51,602 nucleotides of DNA from positions 1 to 51,602 of the forward strand of contig JAIXWP010000025.1 in assembly GCA_027491215.1 (NCBI GenBank). Direction: 5' to 3'. Each line of letters starts with the position of its first letter. The stretch's first letter is position 1. Under the pieces are notes generated by a model, which was given only the letters and a program-made list of their open reading frames with translations, was not told where the DNA came from and ran no database searches. The DNA is from Flavobacteriales bacterium. Its GTDB lineage: Bacteria > Bacteroidota > Bacteroidia > Flavobacteriales_D > Sanyastnellaceae. The position numbers and the translations under genes are program-made. Shown here piece by piece: positions 43,479-51,602 of the stretch.

Positions 43479-46400
43479 TTAAAAGTCAAAACGTACACCC
43501 AAACGAATCTGGCGAGGTGCCGAGAAGTTGTAAGGATTATTCACGTTCATGCTGTAGTAATTTCTGAAAGAATCTGGTGAGTTCTGTGCGTTGATCAATG
43601 CTTGGTATTGAGCTGATGCTAAATATCCATCATCGTCTGGAGTACCTGTAAATCTGTAAACACCATTGATATTCTGAGTGTTCAAGAGGTTAGTAATCCA
43701 TAGGTAAACATTCAAGTTAGCCGAGCGCTGCTTTTCTCCTTCTTTACCAAAGGTCAAAGTGAAGTTGCGATCCAATTGCATATCAACAGAGAACTGCCAT
43801 GGTAGACGTGATCCATTCAAACCACCTTTCGTAGCAGGAGCAATTTCACCTGTAACTGGAGTTGCAAACTGCTGCGAGGTATATGGTGTACCAGATCCAA
43901 GGTTTGCAATTACGTTAGCACCTGTGTTTTCGAAAATTCTCTTTCCGAACCAAACTGGACCATTGTATTCTGCACCTTCACCATAACGGTAGTCAATGGT
44001 AGTAACAATACGGTGACGTTGGTCATAGTTGAAAGGAGCAACTGTTCTCAAGTTTGGAAGACCGTTGTTGATCAAAGCCAACTGCGTTTGAGTTGTAGAA
44101 CCTGTACCATCAGCGAACTGAAGGGTGTAAGATGTCTTCATCCAAATGTTACCCGTACGACGAAGGTCATAAGTTAAAGTCAAACCTTTAACAGTACCAA
44201 AGTCAAGGTTACCGAATGTTCTGTAAGTACTTGGATAAGCACCAACATAACTTCTAACCTGAATCATATCTCTCAATTCACGGTAGAAAGCTTCTAACTT
44301 GATTGAAGACGTACGAGAAAGGATTTGTTGGAATCCAAGAGCATAGTCAACTGTTTTTTCAGGACGAAGGTTTGGGTTGTTGATCAAAACGTTTCTGTTC
44401 GCCATGTACAAGTAGTCAATCGGGTTGAAACGATTGCTTTCAGTTGGACGTTGAGTCAAGATGTCGTAGTGAGCAAAGAACAATGCTTCATCAGAAATTG
44501 GGAATGAGAAAGCGATACGAGGCATGATGTTTACCGCTGGATCGTAATCCTTAAAGGCTCCGCTGGTCAATACACCAGGACCACCTTGTAGAAGTGGGTT
44601 TACTTTACCCGCCGAACCAATAGAAGAAACTGGATCAGTTACTACTTGACCTTGTGCGTTGTACCAAGTATCACCGTCACGGTATCCTGTTACTGCTGTT
44701 GGATTAGCAGCATCATTCACATAAACTACGAAATTGTCACCAATGTTAGAAGGAGGAGTTATGTCGCCGAGCTGACCGAAGTTAGCTTCGCCAACTGTAG
44801 TTCCAATACCAACTACATAAGGATCTTTCAATACTGGTTGGTTTGCATCAAAACGGTCGATACGAACACCGACGTTGAAGATCAAGTCATCAAATGCAAA
44901 CTTATCCATGATATAACCAGAAGTGTAGATTGGTTCAAATGCACCAATCGAACGCTTATAGTAAGTGTTTCCGCCTAAAGTATATTGTTCTTGGAAGAAG
45001 TCATCAATGGTTGGTCTTCCGCGCATTCTCTTACCAGTGTGATCATAACCGAAGTAGTTAACGTAGTTCTGACCCTGGTTCAATAGATCTTCTGCACCGA
45101 ACAAACCTAAGTCAAGGAATTCAGGATCTAGATTGTCAATGTTTACGAAGTCAGTTCCGTTTGGATCAAGACCTAGTTTTGTTCTAAGACGATAGTCAAA
45201 CTCATATTGCCCCTCACCAACTAATTGGTTAAAGTAAACGTAGTTGTTACCATCGAATATTACAGTTGTAGAGTCATATCCAGAGCCTGCTGCGTTGTCC
45301 AACTCACGGATGTGAGAATTGGTGTACAAACGACCTGCTTGCCAAAGTGGAATTGGAGATAGAGCATAACCCGCGTCACGACGTTGTTCGAATTCGAAAC
45401 CGATTTGAACTGCGTGGTCTCCGATGTCAGCAGAACCAGCTCCAGAAACACGGAACTGATTAGTGTTTGAAATGCTATAGTTATTGTTCTGTGTGCCTAT
45501 GTAGTTCCAAAGGCCATATGTCTGATCAGGTGAGTAACCATTCAAAAGACCATTACCAGCAAGAATGTTATCGATAGAAGCATATGGATTAGATCCAATG
45601 AATAATGCTGTATTCGGGTCGTTGATGAAAATTTGACGTGGGTCACGGATAATGTTTCCGTTCTCATCGTTGATAAGCCCAGCTACAACTGGATTTAAGT
45701 CGAAGTATGAGAAGTACTGATTAGTCAGTGCCGCTGTTTCAGGATTGTACTCAGAAGGAGTGAAGTCAACATTGATAGACTGAGTACCAGTTTGGCGGAA
45801 GTATGATCCGTTATACTCATATTGATTACCTCTTACGATATCGTAATAACCGATGTGACCATATTTGAATACGTCATCTTTGTGTGTATCATCCTCACGC
45901 TTAGAGAAGTTCTGGCTATAGTCAACCATTACAGAGTAGAATACGTTTTTCAAGTTGTTCGCAGAAGATTCTTTTCCATCTGCATTCTTGAAACGCTGAC
46001 TGAACTTCGCATAAGCTCTCCAGTCAAGATCCGTAGCGCGCTGGTTGTTGTCAGAGTTCATCAACAAGTTTGCATAACTAAGCTGATGAGAGCGACTGAA
46101 AGCACCAGTACCACCGAAGGTCAAGGTGATGTTGTCAGAGGCATTAACGTCAATCTTCGCAACTAAGTTTGCTGATCTATCGCGGTTATTCAGGTTTGTT
46201 TTAACCTTTTCAAAGTCATTTGAAGTGAGGAAGTCCGCATTGTAGAGCGCACCTGTTCCTGTTTGATTTACACGGAGAGGATTTGCAAGAATAGCAGCTC
46301 TTACATCATCTTTCATTTTGTAGTTACCGCCGAAAGCTGGGTTAGGGTCTACGATATCGGTATAGTTACCTGATACGAAGAAGCCCAGAACTGGACGAAT

Positions 46401-47234
46401 CTTATTTCCTACTGAGTCCTTCTTAAATAGAATAGGACCAGAAAGAGATCCTTCTACGAGGTTGTAACCATAGTGGTCAAGTCCTACAGCTTTATCACCA
46501 CTCTTAAAGCCAGAAGTAATTACTTCGAGACCTCCAGTGTATTGTGAAGAAGCACTACGAAGAGCGATGTTAACGACACCACCTGTTGCATCCCCGATAT
46601 TCGCTGGGATACCACCTGTGATTACGGCAACTTCTTCGATAGCTGATTTTGGAAGTGCGGTACTACCGCGAACTTTGATACCATCGATATACACCCAAGT
46701 AGAACCTGTACGTGCACCGCGAATAGAGAGACCACCGCCAGTACCAGCAGAGCTAACCCCTGCAACGGTAGAAGCCAGTCCTAAAGCGGAACGGCTTGGC
46801 ATTTTGGAAATTTCTTCGCGGGTTACAGTTCCACCAGAAGCTCCACCATCTTTATCGATCAATGGAACCTTGTAGTCCACGATCTCGACAGTTTTGAGTT
46901 CTGCGCCTGGTGTTAGCTCTGCGTTAGCAAAAGCTATTTTACCTGTTGAAATAGGAATCCCACGCACAGTTTGTGGCTGGTATCCCACCATTGAGAATTG
47001 AATCTCATAGGTTCCAGGATCAATTGGTTTAATGGTGAATTCACCATCAAAATCGGTAGTGGCGCCAGTCACAAGGTTACCATTGAGGTACACTACAACG
47101 TTGGCAAACGGTAGTGGCTCTTTGGTGTCCTTATCGGTCACCTTTCCTTTCAACGTACCACTATTGCCTTGGGCAAATGCACTTGATACGCCTAATAATA
47201 AGAGTGCTACTAGCAAGTAAACTTTTCTCTGCAT
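43479..47234 (-). CDS. TonB-dependent receptor with carboxypeptidase-like regulatory domain
   Basis: This 1251-residue outer-membrane receptor has a signal peptide (1-22, ending AFAQ). A CarboxypepD_reg-like domain is at about 26-105 (GTLKGKVTDKDTKEPLPFANV). The plug at about 120-240 has SRSALGLASTVAGVSS and IEEVAVITGGIPANIGDATGG. A large beta-barrel ends in RLGVRFDF with the terminal Phe used for barrel insertion. It lacks an obvious TonB box in the sequence I can read. Substrate is unknown; with no SusD partner it is not a classical glycan receptor. It is the first gene of the receptor-1410 protein-PorV/Q operon. Confidence 0.93.
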   Translation of the reverse strand: MQRKVYLLVALLLLGVSSAFAQGNSGTLKGKVTDKDTKEPLPFANVVVYLNGNLVTGATTDFDGEFTIKPIDPGTYEIQFSMVGYQPQTVRGIPISTGKIAFANAELTPGAELKTVEIVDYKVPLIDKDGGASGGTVTREEISKMPSRSALGLASTVAGVSSAGTGGGLSIRGARTGSTWVYIDGIKVRGSTALPKSAIEEVAVITGGIPANIGDATGGVVNIALRSASSQYTGGLEVITSGFKSGDKAVGLDHYGYNLVEGSLSGPILFKKDSVGNKIRPVLGFFVSGNYTDIVDPNPAFGGNYKMKDDVRAAILANPLRVNQTGTGALYNADFLTSNDFEKVKTNLNNRDRSANLVAKIDVNASDNITLTFGGTGAFSRSHQLSYANLLMNSDNNQRATDLDWRAYAKFSQRFKNADGKESSANNLKNVFYSVMVDYSQNFSKREDDTHKDDVFKYGHIGYYDIVRGNQYEYNGSYFRQTGTQSINVDFTPSEYNPETAALTNQYFSYFDLNPVVAGLINDENGNIIRDPRQIFINDPNTALFIGSNPYASIDNILAGNGLLNGYSPDQTYGLWNYIGTQNNNYSISNTNQFRVSGAGSADIGDHAVQIGFEFEQRRDAGYALSPIPLWQAGRLYTNSHIRELDNAAGSGYDSTTVIFDGNNYVYFNQLVGEGQYEFDYRLRTKLGLDPNGTDFVNIDNLDPEFLDLGLFGAEDLLNQGQNYVNYFGYDHTGKRMRGRPTIDDFFQEQYTLGGNTYYKRSIGAFEPIYTSGYIMDKFAFDDLIFNVGVRIDRFDANQPVLKDPYVVGIGTTVGEANFGQLGDITPPSNIGDNFVVYVNDAANPTAVTGYRDGDTWYNAQGQVVTDPVSSIGSAGKVNPLLQGGPGVLTSGAFKDYDPAVNIMPRIAFSFPISDEALFFAHYDILTQRPTESNRFNPIDYLYMANRNVLINNPNLRPEKTVDYALGFQQILSRTSSIKLEAFYRELRDMIQVRSYVGAYPSTYRTFGNLDFGTVKGLTLTYDLRRTGNIWMKTSYTLQFADGTGSTTQTQLALINNGLPNLRTVAPFNYDQRHRIVTTIDYRYGEGAEYNGPVWFGKRIFENTGANVIANLGSGTPYTSQQFATPVTGEIAPATKGGLNGSRLPWQFSVDMQLDRNFTLTFGKEGEKQRSANLNVYLWITNLLNTQNINGVYRFTGTPDDDGYLASAQYQALINAQNSPDSFRNYYSMNVNNPYNFSAPRQIRLGVRFDF

Positions 47235-47378
47235 AACAGACAGGTTAAGGTATTTCTAATTGCTGCGGTTAAAACGAAACGGGCGCTAAAATAGGAAATC
47301 TTCGGCTTTTTAACGGCTATTAACCAAAAGGATGTTAAAATCGCTGATTTCGTGAATCTTACGGCTGCAAAAAAATCG

Positions 47379-47390
47379 TTTTCGCGAAAA
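47379..47390. promoter_or_regulatory. Palindrome TTTTCGCGAAAA, possible operator
   Basis: A perfect 12-bp palindrome about 145 bp upstream of the TonB receptor start. Position suggests a regulator site, but no evidence beyond symmetry. Confidence 0.3.
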
Positions 47391-47517
47391 ATACCGAGGT
47401 AAAATGGTTACAATTCTTTAATTATTTCCTCAAAAATACGTCACGTTGCCGAGAACGATAACATTTCATTTCGTTACATTCTAGGAAATCTATACAGGTC
47501 TGTGGCCGTTTAAACAC

Positions 47518-47543
47518 AAAAAAGCCCGTTCATACGGGCTTTT
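47518..47543 (-). terminator. Intrinsic terminator after the basic exported protein gene
   Basis: AAAGCCCGT and ACGGGCTTT form a perfect 9-bp stem with a TCAT loop. A47518-47523 give a U-tract on the minus strand, about 20 nt after the stop of the 47563-47865 gene. Confidence 0.9.
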
Positions 47544-47562
47544 ATCAATATACAATATTTTA

Positions 47563-47865
47563 TTAAACCTTTCGCTTTCGAAACACTCTTTTATGCCAAG
47601 GGACCAATTTACCCTGAGAGTGCTTCTGGGCCTTCTTCAGGGTTTTTTTCATGCGCTTTTGTGTTTCTTTTGACTGAATCTCCGTGAGGTGATCTTTGTG
47701 TGCGCCATACTGCGCTTGACGTTCCGCCATTTTTGCCGCTTCGCGATCTTGTGCGTTTTCTACTGTTTGCTGGTCTTTCTGCTTCGGTGGGCGCTTTTGT
47801 GCCCAAGAAGGATTAGCTAAAAGAATTGAGAATAAAGAAATAAGAACTGCGGTTAACTTATTCAT
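47563..47865 (-). CDS. Small basic exported protein of unknown function
   Basis: This 100-residue protein has a signal peptide (about 1-22, ending SWAQ). The mature part is extremely basic and hydrophilic, rich in Lys, Gln, Arg and Glu (KRPPKQKDQQTVENAQDRE, then EIQSKETQKRMKKTLKKAQK), probably one long helix. Similar short basic exported proteins are common in Bacteroidota but uncharacterised. It lies 14 bp after the 47880-48788 gene, with a good terminator downstream, so the two form an operon. Confidence 0.75.
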   Translation of the reverse strand: MNKLTAVLISLFSILLANPSWAQKRPPKQKDQQTVENAQDREAAKMAERQAQYGAHKDHLTEIQSKETQKRMKKTLKKAQKHSQGKLVPWHKRVFRKRKV

Positions 47866-47879
47866 GCGGCGACAACGGG

Positions 47880-48788
47880 TTATTGATGAAATTCGTATGC
47901 AAACTTGATAATTTGAATATCATGACTTCTTACGTCATGATCCAATAGTGCTTCAATAAGCATGGTTTCAGTGTACAAGACTTCAATTTCCTGGATCATT
48001 TCTTTCCCCTTGTACTTCTCTAACTTGAGCAGGTTTCCAAGCGAGTCATAATAGAATTGATGTTTCTTAATCTGGCTTGGGTCTGTATTGTCCCAAGTGA
48101 TAGATTGCACCCAGCCTTTCTCATTGTACTCATATGATTTAGTGGTAAAACGATTGGACATCACCACTTCCTCTTTTTCTGAAACGAGATAGCCTAAATC
48201 ATTTTTAGTAGTGGTTATATGGGAGTAAAGCAATCCGTAGTTATTGTAGCAAGACTTCATTACGCTAGATGCATTGATGTCTTTGTATTGAAAACTTTCT
48301 GAATTGATAGTTATACTCTGGCCAGGCACAAGTTTTCCTTTCTCTGTAGAGATGTTTTCACTTTTACCAAAATCTAAACGCTCTACTTTTCCTTCTTTGT
48401 TGTAGATAAACTTTTTGGTGTAAAAGCCTTTGTTGCCTTTTTCTGTGCGAAGTTCAACCTCACCGAGATCATTTCTTTTAAACTCAATACTAAGCGTATC
48501 AACAAGGTGAAGAACACTTGTTATTTTATCAAGTTGTTCGAGAAGACCTACTGTGCTGAAGTGATAGACAAAAATATCTGGACGTTGCTCAATAGGTCTA
48601 TTGGGACGCTTTATAGACCAAGTGCCAGTAATTTTCTTGATTTTATTTTGCCAAAGAAATTCTTGATTGAAGTACATCTCGTCCTCGAACGCATTGCCGA
48701 GACGATTGTCAATTATTTGTCCATTCGCTATGCTCACAGTGCAAAGAAGCACCGCTAGAATGATGACAGCGGATTTGATTTGTTGCAT
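47880..48788 (-). CDS. Exported protein with YD-like repeats, function unknown
   Basis: This 302-residue protein has a signal peptide (about 1-23, ending ANGQ). The mature part has repeated strand-turn units like FIYNKEGKVERLDFGK, SYEYNEKGWVQSITWDN and FYYDSLGNLLKLEKYKG, close to the YD/RHS-type pattern. A helical start (DEMYFNQEFLWQNKIKKITG) precedes them. No enzyme motif is visible. TAAGTTTG (48812-48805, minus) lies 16 nt before the ATG and fits a -7 box, though no matching -33 was found. It leads a probable two-gene operon. Confidence 0.75.
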   Translation of the reverse strand: MQQIKSAVIILAVLLCTVSIANGQIIDNRLGNAFEDEMYFNQEFLWQNKIKKITGTWSIKRPNRPIEQRPDIFVYHFSTVGLLEQLDKITSVLHLVDTLSIEFKRNDLGEVELRTEKGNKGFYTKKFIYNKEGKVERLDFGKSENISTEKGKLVPGQSITINSESFQYKDINASSVMKSCYNNYGLLYSHITTTKNDLGYLVSEKEEVVMSNRFTTKSYEYNEKGWVQSITWDNTDPSQIKKHQFYYDSLGNLLKLEKYKGKEMIQEIEVLYTETMLIEALLDHDVRSHDIQIIKFAYEFHQ

Positions 48789-48804
48789 AAAAATATTTCT
48801 AAGG

Positions 48805-48812
48805 CAAACTTA
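48805..48812 (-). promoter_or_regulatory. -7 box TAAGTTTG of the YD-like gene
   Basis: Full match to TAnnTTTG on the minus strand, 16 nt before ATG 48788. No TTG at a suitable distance. Confidence 0.4.
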
Positions 48813-48900
48813 TAAGAGACTTTTGTTTGTTTTTACTCCATGTCTCAAGTCAATGAACGTACCATTGTTAAATAGATGAAGTATTTTTTTGACTGACTCT

Positions 48901-48929
48901 TTTGATTAAGGAAGCAAGGAGTACCTTTG
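48901..48929 (+). promoter_or_regulatory. glyA promoter
   Basis: TTTG (48901-48904), 17-nt spacer, TACCTTTG (48922-48929). Both boxes match the Bacteroidota consensus. The start codon is 19 nt further, giving a leader of roughly 13 nt. Confidence 0.8.
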
Positions 48930-48948
48930 GCGCTCAATAATAAATGAC

Positions 48949-50220
48949 ATGCGCGACCAAATAATTTTTGATTTAATTCAACAAGAACATCAACGCCAGT
49001 TGCACGGTGTAGAACTTATCGCTTCTGAAAATTTCGTTAGTGACCAAGTGATGCAGGCCATGGGTTCTGTGCTTACTAATAAATATGCGGAGGGGCTTCC
49101 AAATAAGAGATATTATGGAGGATGTCAGATTGTTGATCAGGTGGAACAACTCGCTATTGATCGATTGAAAGAATTATTTGGCGCAGAATGGGCAAACGTT
49201 CAACCTCACAGTGGAGCAAACGCGAATAGTGCGGTGATGCTTGCTATTCTTCAGCCTGGAGATAAAATTATGGGGCTAGACCTTTCGCAAGGTGGACACT
49301 TGACACATGGAAGCCCTGTCAATTATAGCGGTAAATTATACAAGCCTGTCTTTTACGGAGTGGAGAAGGAGACGGGCCTTATCAATATGGATACGGTAGA
49401 ACGTATCGCAAAAGAAGAACGCCCGAAGTTGTTGATTTGCGGTGCTAGTGCATACAGCCGAGATTGGGATTACGCACGATTCAGAGCAATTGCAGATGAA
49501 ATAGGCGCATTGTTATTGGCAGATATTTCTCACCCAGCAGGCTTGATCGCAAAAGGACTCTTGAATGATCCAATGCAGCATTGCCATATTGTTACTACGA
49601 CTACACACAAAACACTTCGCGGACCTCGTGGAGGAGTTATTATGCTTGGTAAGGATTTCGAAAATCCATTTGGTTTGAAAACACCAAAAGGTGAAATACG
49701 CATGATGTCTTCTCTATTGGATTCTGGTGTATTCCCGGGAATGCAAGGTGGTCCTTTAGAGCATGTCATTGCAGCGAAAGCAGTTGCATTTGGAGAAGCA
49801 CTTCGTCCTGAATTCAAAGCTTACGGCGAGCAAGTCATCAAGAATGCTGCAGCATTATCAAAAGCACTCGTTGAAAAAGGATATGGTATCGTGAGCGGTG
49901 GAACAGATAATCACTGTTTCTTGGTAGATCTTCGTAGCAAAGGAATCACCGGCAAGGATGCCGAAAATGCGCTTGTAATAGCGGATATTACTGTCAATAA
50001 AAACATGGTGCCATTCGATGATAAATCACCATTTGTGACCAGCGGAATTCGCATGGGAACGCCTGCAATTACTACCAGAGGATTGAAAGAAGATCACATG
50101 TTGTTGATTGCAGATCTTGTCGATACTGCTTTGATGAATCGTGAAAATACAGCGATACTTGGTGACGTTAGAAAGAAGGTTAATGAATTGATGAACTCAT
50201 TTCCCCTTTTCCAATTCTAA
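48949..50220 (+). CDS. glyA: Serine hydroxymethyltransferase
   Basis: This 423-residue PLP enzyme converts serine and tetrahydrofolate to glycine and methylenetetrahydrofolate, supplying the cofactor ThyA needs. Motifs are [22 protein letters not shown], the [17 protein letters not shown] segment, [15 protein letters not shown], the Schiff-base lysine in [16 protein letters not shown], and [16 protein letters not shown]. It starts at ATG 48949 behind a good promoter. Its last 24 bp overlap the convergent OstA-like gene. Confidence 0.98.
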   Translation: MRDQIIFDLIQQEHQRQLHGVELIASENFVSDQVMQAMGSVLTNKYAEGLPNKRYYGGCQIVDQVEQLAIDRLKELFGAEWANVQPHSGANANSAVMLAILQPGDKIMGLDLSQGGHLTHGSPVNYSGKLYKPVFYGVEKETGLINMDTVERIAKEERPKLLICGASAYSRDWDYARFRAIADEIGALLLADISHPAGLIAKGLLNDPMQHCHIVTTTTHKTLRGPRGGVIMLGKDFENPFGLKTPKGEIRMMSSLLDSGVFPGMQGGPLEHVIAAKAVAFGEALRPEFKAYGEQVIKNAAALSKALVEKGYGIVSGGTDNHCFLVDLRSKGITGKDAENALVIADITVNKNMVPFDDKSPFVTSGIRMGTPAITTRGLKEDHMLLIADLVDTALMNRENTAILGDVRKKVNELMNSFPLFQF

Positions 50221-51602
50221 TTCGATATTAGGTTTTAGAAACAAATCGGCCTTCGACTTTGGTCGGAGGTCGATTAACCACTTATATCCTTCGAGAATGA
50301 AATTGGCAGAGTCGGCCATCTTCATTGGAGAAAAAGTACTATTAGCTTCGCGTTCTAAGCGAAGCTTTTTTATTTCATTCTCTTTTATTTGAATGAAGAT
50401 ATTAGAGCAATCACCTTTATTTAGTCCAATAAGTTTAGGTGGCTTGTTGGATAAACTATCCTTTTTTTCTTCTACAGGAAAATACACCAACTGTCCATTC
50501 CCTTCAACATATACTGAGTTGATTTTGCTGTCAATGAAATCTGCTGTTAGTTTTCTTCCTTTGATCTGATTGTATTTTCCTTGGCGGGTTTCAGAAATAA
50601 TAAATGCATTTTCCCGAACGAACATTCGGTCGACTTTATTATTGGCCATTGTAATCCGAATGGAGTCTCCGGTGATTTGATTTTCATCACTCCAAAGCAC
50701 GGGCTCATTAAACATTCGCAAGGTAGAGTCGGACACGGCATAGACTAGTGAATCACATTTCCCCTGAAGGTCATCTTTGAAAATTTTTACTCCGTAAAAA
50801 GCATAAAGCACGTCTTTGCCCAGGCTGTCTGGTACAGACTTGAGTGTGTCTGCGTGCATGAAAAGAGAGTCGCCACCTTCGAAGAATTGCGTCAGAAGTG
50901 CTTTTTCTGTAACAAAACTCTTTTTTGTTTTTTCTTCATGATAGCCATATTCGCCAGATATAAAGAAGTTGGCGGTGGTGTCGCGTATGGTTACTTTCTT
51001 GAATACTTCGCCAAAACCAACCTCGCCATTATAGTAAATACTGTCGCCGCGGAGCTCTGTTTTTTCACTGCGAACAAATGCATTTTTATTGAATTGACAA
51101 ATATCTTTATCAGTGTTATACCACCCGTTTTCACAATAAATGAAAGTGTCGTCTCCTTCGATGGTAGTAGGCCCAAAGAAATAGGCTACCTCTGTTCGAT
51201 CATTGTATTTTAAAGTGTCCGAATTGACGGTGTAGTCTGGGTTTTTCAGGACAACCTTATTTCTAAAATAGAAGATTTCAGTCTTCGTGTGATATGAGCC
51301 TTCTTTGCTATTGAGCACGTTTTGATTAGCATTGGAAACAATCTTTCCTCCACCAGTGTAGGAAGCAATCTCTGAGTCGATGTTGTATATGAGTCGATTG
51401 CTGGTGAGCGTCATTTGATTATCTCTCAGCACTACGTTGTTATTGATGGTAGCAACTTTCGATTTTTGATCAACATGCATCACATCACCTGCCAGATTAA
51501 ACTCTCCCGGTTTGATGATTCGTATGTTTCCAAATGCATCAAAGTCTTTATTTGTGAAAATGTGTGCGCTATCACAATAGAAAAGCGTTCCTTCATAGAT
51601 GA
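50197..51602 (-). CDS. OstA/LptA-like protein, 5' end outside the window
   Basis: The visible 467 residues are the C-terminal part; the frame stays open to the window edge, so the true start lies beyond 51602. The edge reads [20 protein letters not shown] and continues with [40 protein letters not shown] and [20 protein letters not shown]. Repeats of this type match the beta-jellyroll OstA/LptA N-terminal fold, which moves or holds LPS in the periplasm. The GTG at 51483 could look like a start but lies inside the fold. Copy 6 of the palindromic repeat is within it, and the 3' end overlaps glyA by 24 bp. Confidence 0.85.
   Translation of the reverse strand, partial: IYEGTLFYCDSAHIFTNKDFDAFGNIRIIKPGEFNLAGDVMHVDQKSKVATINNNVVLRDNQMTLTSNRLIYNIDSEIASYTGGGKIVSNANQNVLNSKEGSYHTKTEIFYFRNKVVLKNPDYTVNSDTLKYNDRTEVAYFFGPTTIEGDDTFIYCENGWYNTDKDICQFNKNAFVRSEKTELRGDSIYYNGEVGFGEVFKKVTIRDTTANFFISGEYGYHEEKTKKSFVTEKALLTQFFEGGDSLFMHADTLKSVPDSLGKDVLYAFYGVKIFKDDLQGKCDSLVYAVSDSTLRMFNEPVLWSDENQITGDSIRITMANNKVDRMFVRENAFIISETRQGKYNQIKGRKLTADFIDSKINSVYVEGNGQLVYFPVEEKKDSLSNKPPKLIGLNKGDCSNIFIQIKENEIKKLRLEREANSTFSPMKMADSANFILEGYKWLIDLRPKSKADLFLKPNIELELEKGK
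50614..50629 (+). repeat. Palindromic repeat, copy 6
   Basis: CCGAACGAACATTCGG, one mismatch between arms, inside the OstA-like gene. On the coding strand it falls in the codons for R-M-F-V-R. Confidence 0.8.

Larger units (their letters stand above)
47235..47562. other. Intergenic leader of the TonB receptor operon
   Basis: These 328 bp contain no credible gene. The part next to the receptor should hold its promoter, but I found no clear TAnnTTTG on the minus strand. A perfect 12-bp palindrome TTTTCGCGAAAA lies at 47379-47390. The far end has a terminator at 47518-47543. I see no cobalamin or other riboswitch core. Confidence 0.6.

Noticed and set aside
44211-44221. Half copy of the palindromic motif (ACCGAATGTTC)
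   Set aside because: Only one arm is present; the other side (TGTAAGTAC) does not match.
47235-47517. Riboswitch upstream of the TonB receptor
   Set aside because: I looked for a cobalamin-type core and found none; only a short palindrome is visible.
51481-51483. GTG as the start of the OstA-like gene
   Set aside because: The frame is open to the window edge and the upstream residues ([13 protein letters not shown]) belong to the family fold, so the gene is partial.
1-51602. Mobile elements, prophage, tRNA or rRNA genes
   Set aside because: No transposase, integrase, phage structural gene, cloverleaf or rRNA sequence was recognised.

Overview
The window reads as a chromosomal segment of a Bacteroidota bacterium, most likely a Flavobacteriales or Cryomorphaceae-like lineage. 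The evidence is a T9SS-type C-terminal sorting domain, two PorV/PorQ-family outer-membrane proteins, a large TonB-dependent receptor with a carboxypeptidase-like N-terminal domain, a RemB/Wzi-like protein, a DUF4290 protein, an OstA-like protein, and promoters of the Bacteroidota type (TTG or TTTG, about 17-23 nt, then TAnnTTTG). Shine-Dalgarno sequences are nearly absent and non-ATG starts are common. The taxon is inferred from gene content only.

Layout. 1-308 holds two inverted repeats and a 22-unit heptamer minisatellite. 309-2219 is a coupled operon of an ECF sigma factor, a probable membrane anti-sigma protein and a repetitive beta-strand exported protein. 2282-6706 (minus) carries a TPR protein with a lipoprotein, then serS, then rplU-rpmA. 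7042-9624 has a DMT exporter, a heavy-metal-domain lipoprotein and heme A synthase. 9617-15018 (minus) is a tightly packed run thyA-folA-hemA-hemC-hemD-PorV/Q. 15052-21951 has a DUF1905-type protein, purK, a T9SS cargo NHL protein, a small beta-barrel protein, mtgA with a secreted C1 peptidase, ddl and ruvC. 21980-27725 (plus) is an envelope/polysaccharide run: glycosyltransferase, ABC permease, GDP-fucose synthase, RemB/Wzi-like protein and WecA/MraY-like transferase. 27739-37181 has an HTH-less sigma-54-type activator, a UvrD/PcrA helicase, a DUF4290 protein, a HupE-like protein, yidD-lipoprotein-hemB, and a PAS-rich histidine kinase with its response regulator. 37183-47234 (minus) has HIT and greA, then a three-gene outer-membrane operon: TonB receptor, 1410-residue secreted protein, PorV/Q. 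47563-51602 has two exported hypotheticals, glyA and an OstA-like gene that runs off the window.

How it fits together. Heme supply is spread over hemA-hemC-hemD, hemB and ctaA, and folate/dTMP/one-carbon metabolism over thyA, folA and glyA. Envelope building (mtgA, ddl, fcl, glycosyltransferases, OstA-like) and outer-membrane export (PorV/Q, T9SS cargo) dominate the rest. Coding density is very high: convergent neighbours touch or overlap by 4-24 bp, and many same-strand genes overlap by ATGA.

The least expected signal is a near-palindromic 16-20 bp motif, consensus CCGAAYGAACRTTCGG. It occurs six times, five times inside unrelated coding sequences in more than one reading frame and once across the fcl/remB junction. 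This looks like selection on DNA rather than on protein. A second window-wide signal is a set of promoters whose -7 box ends only 4-6 nt before the start codon, which predicts leaderless or nearly leaderless transcripts. No tRNA, rRNA, insertion sequence, prophage or CRISPR array was seen.
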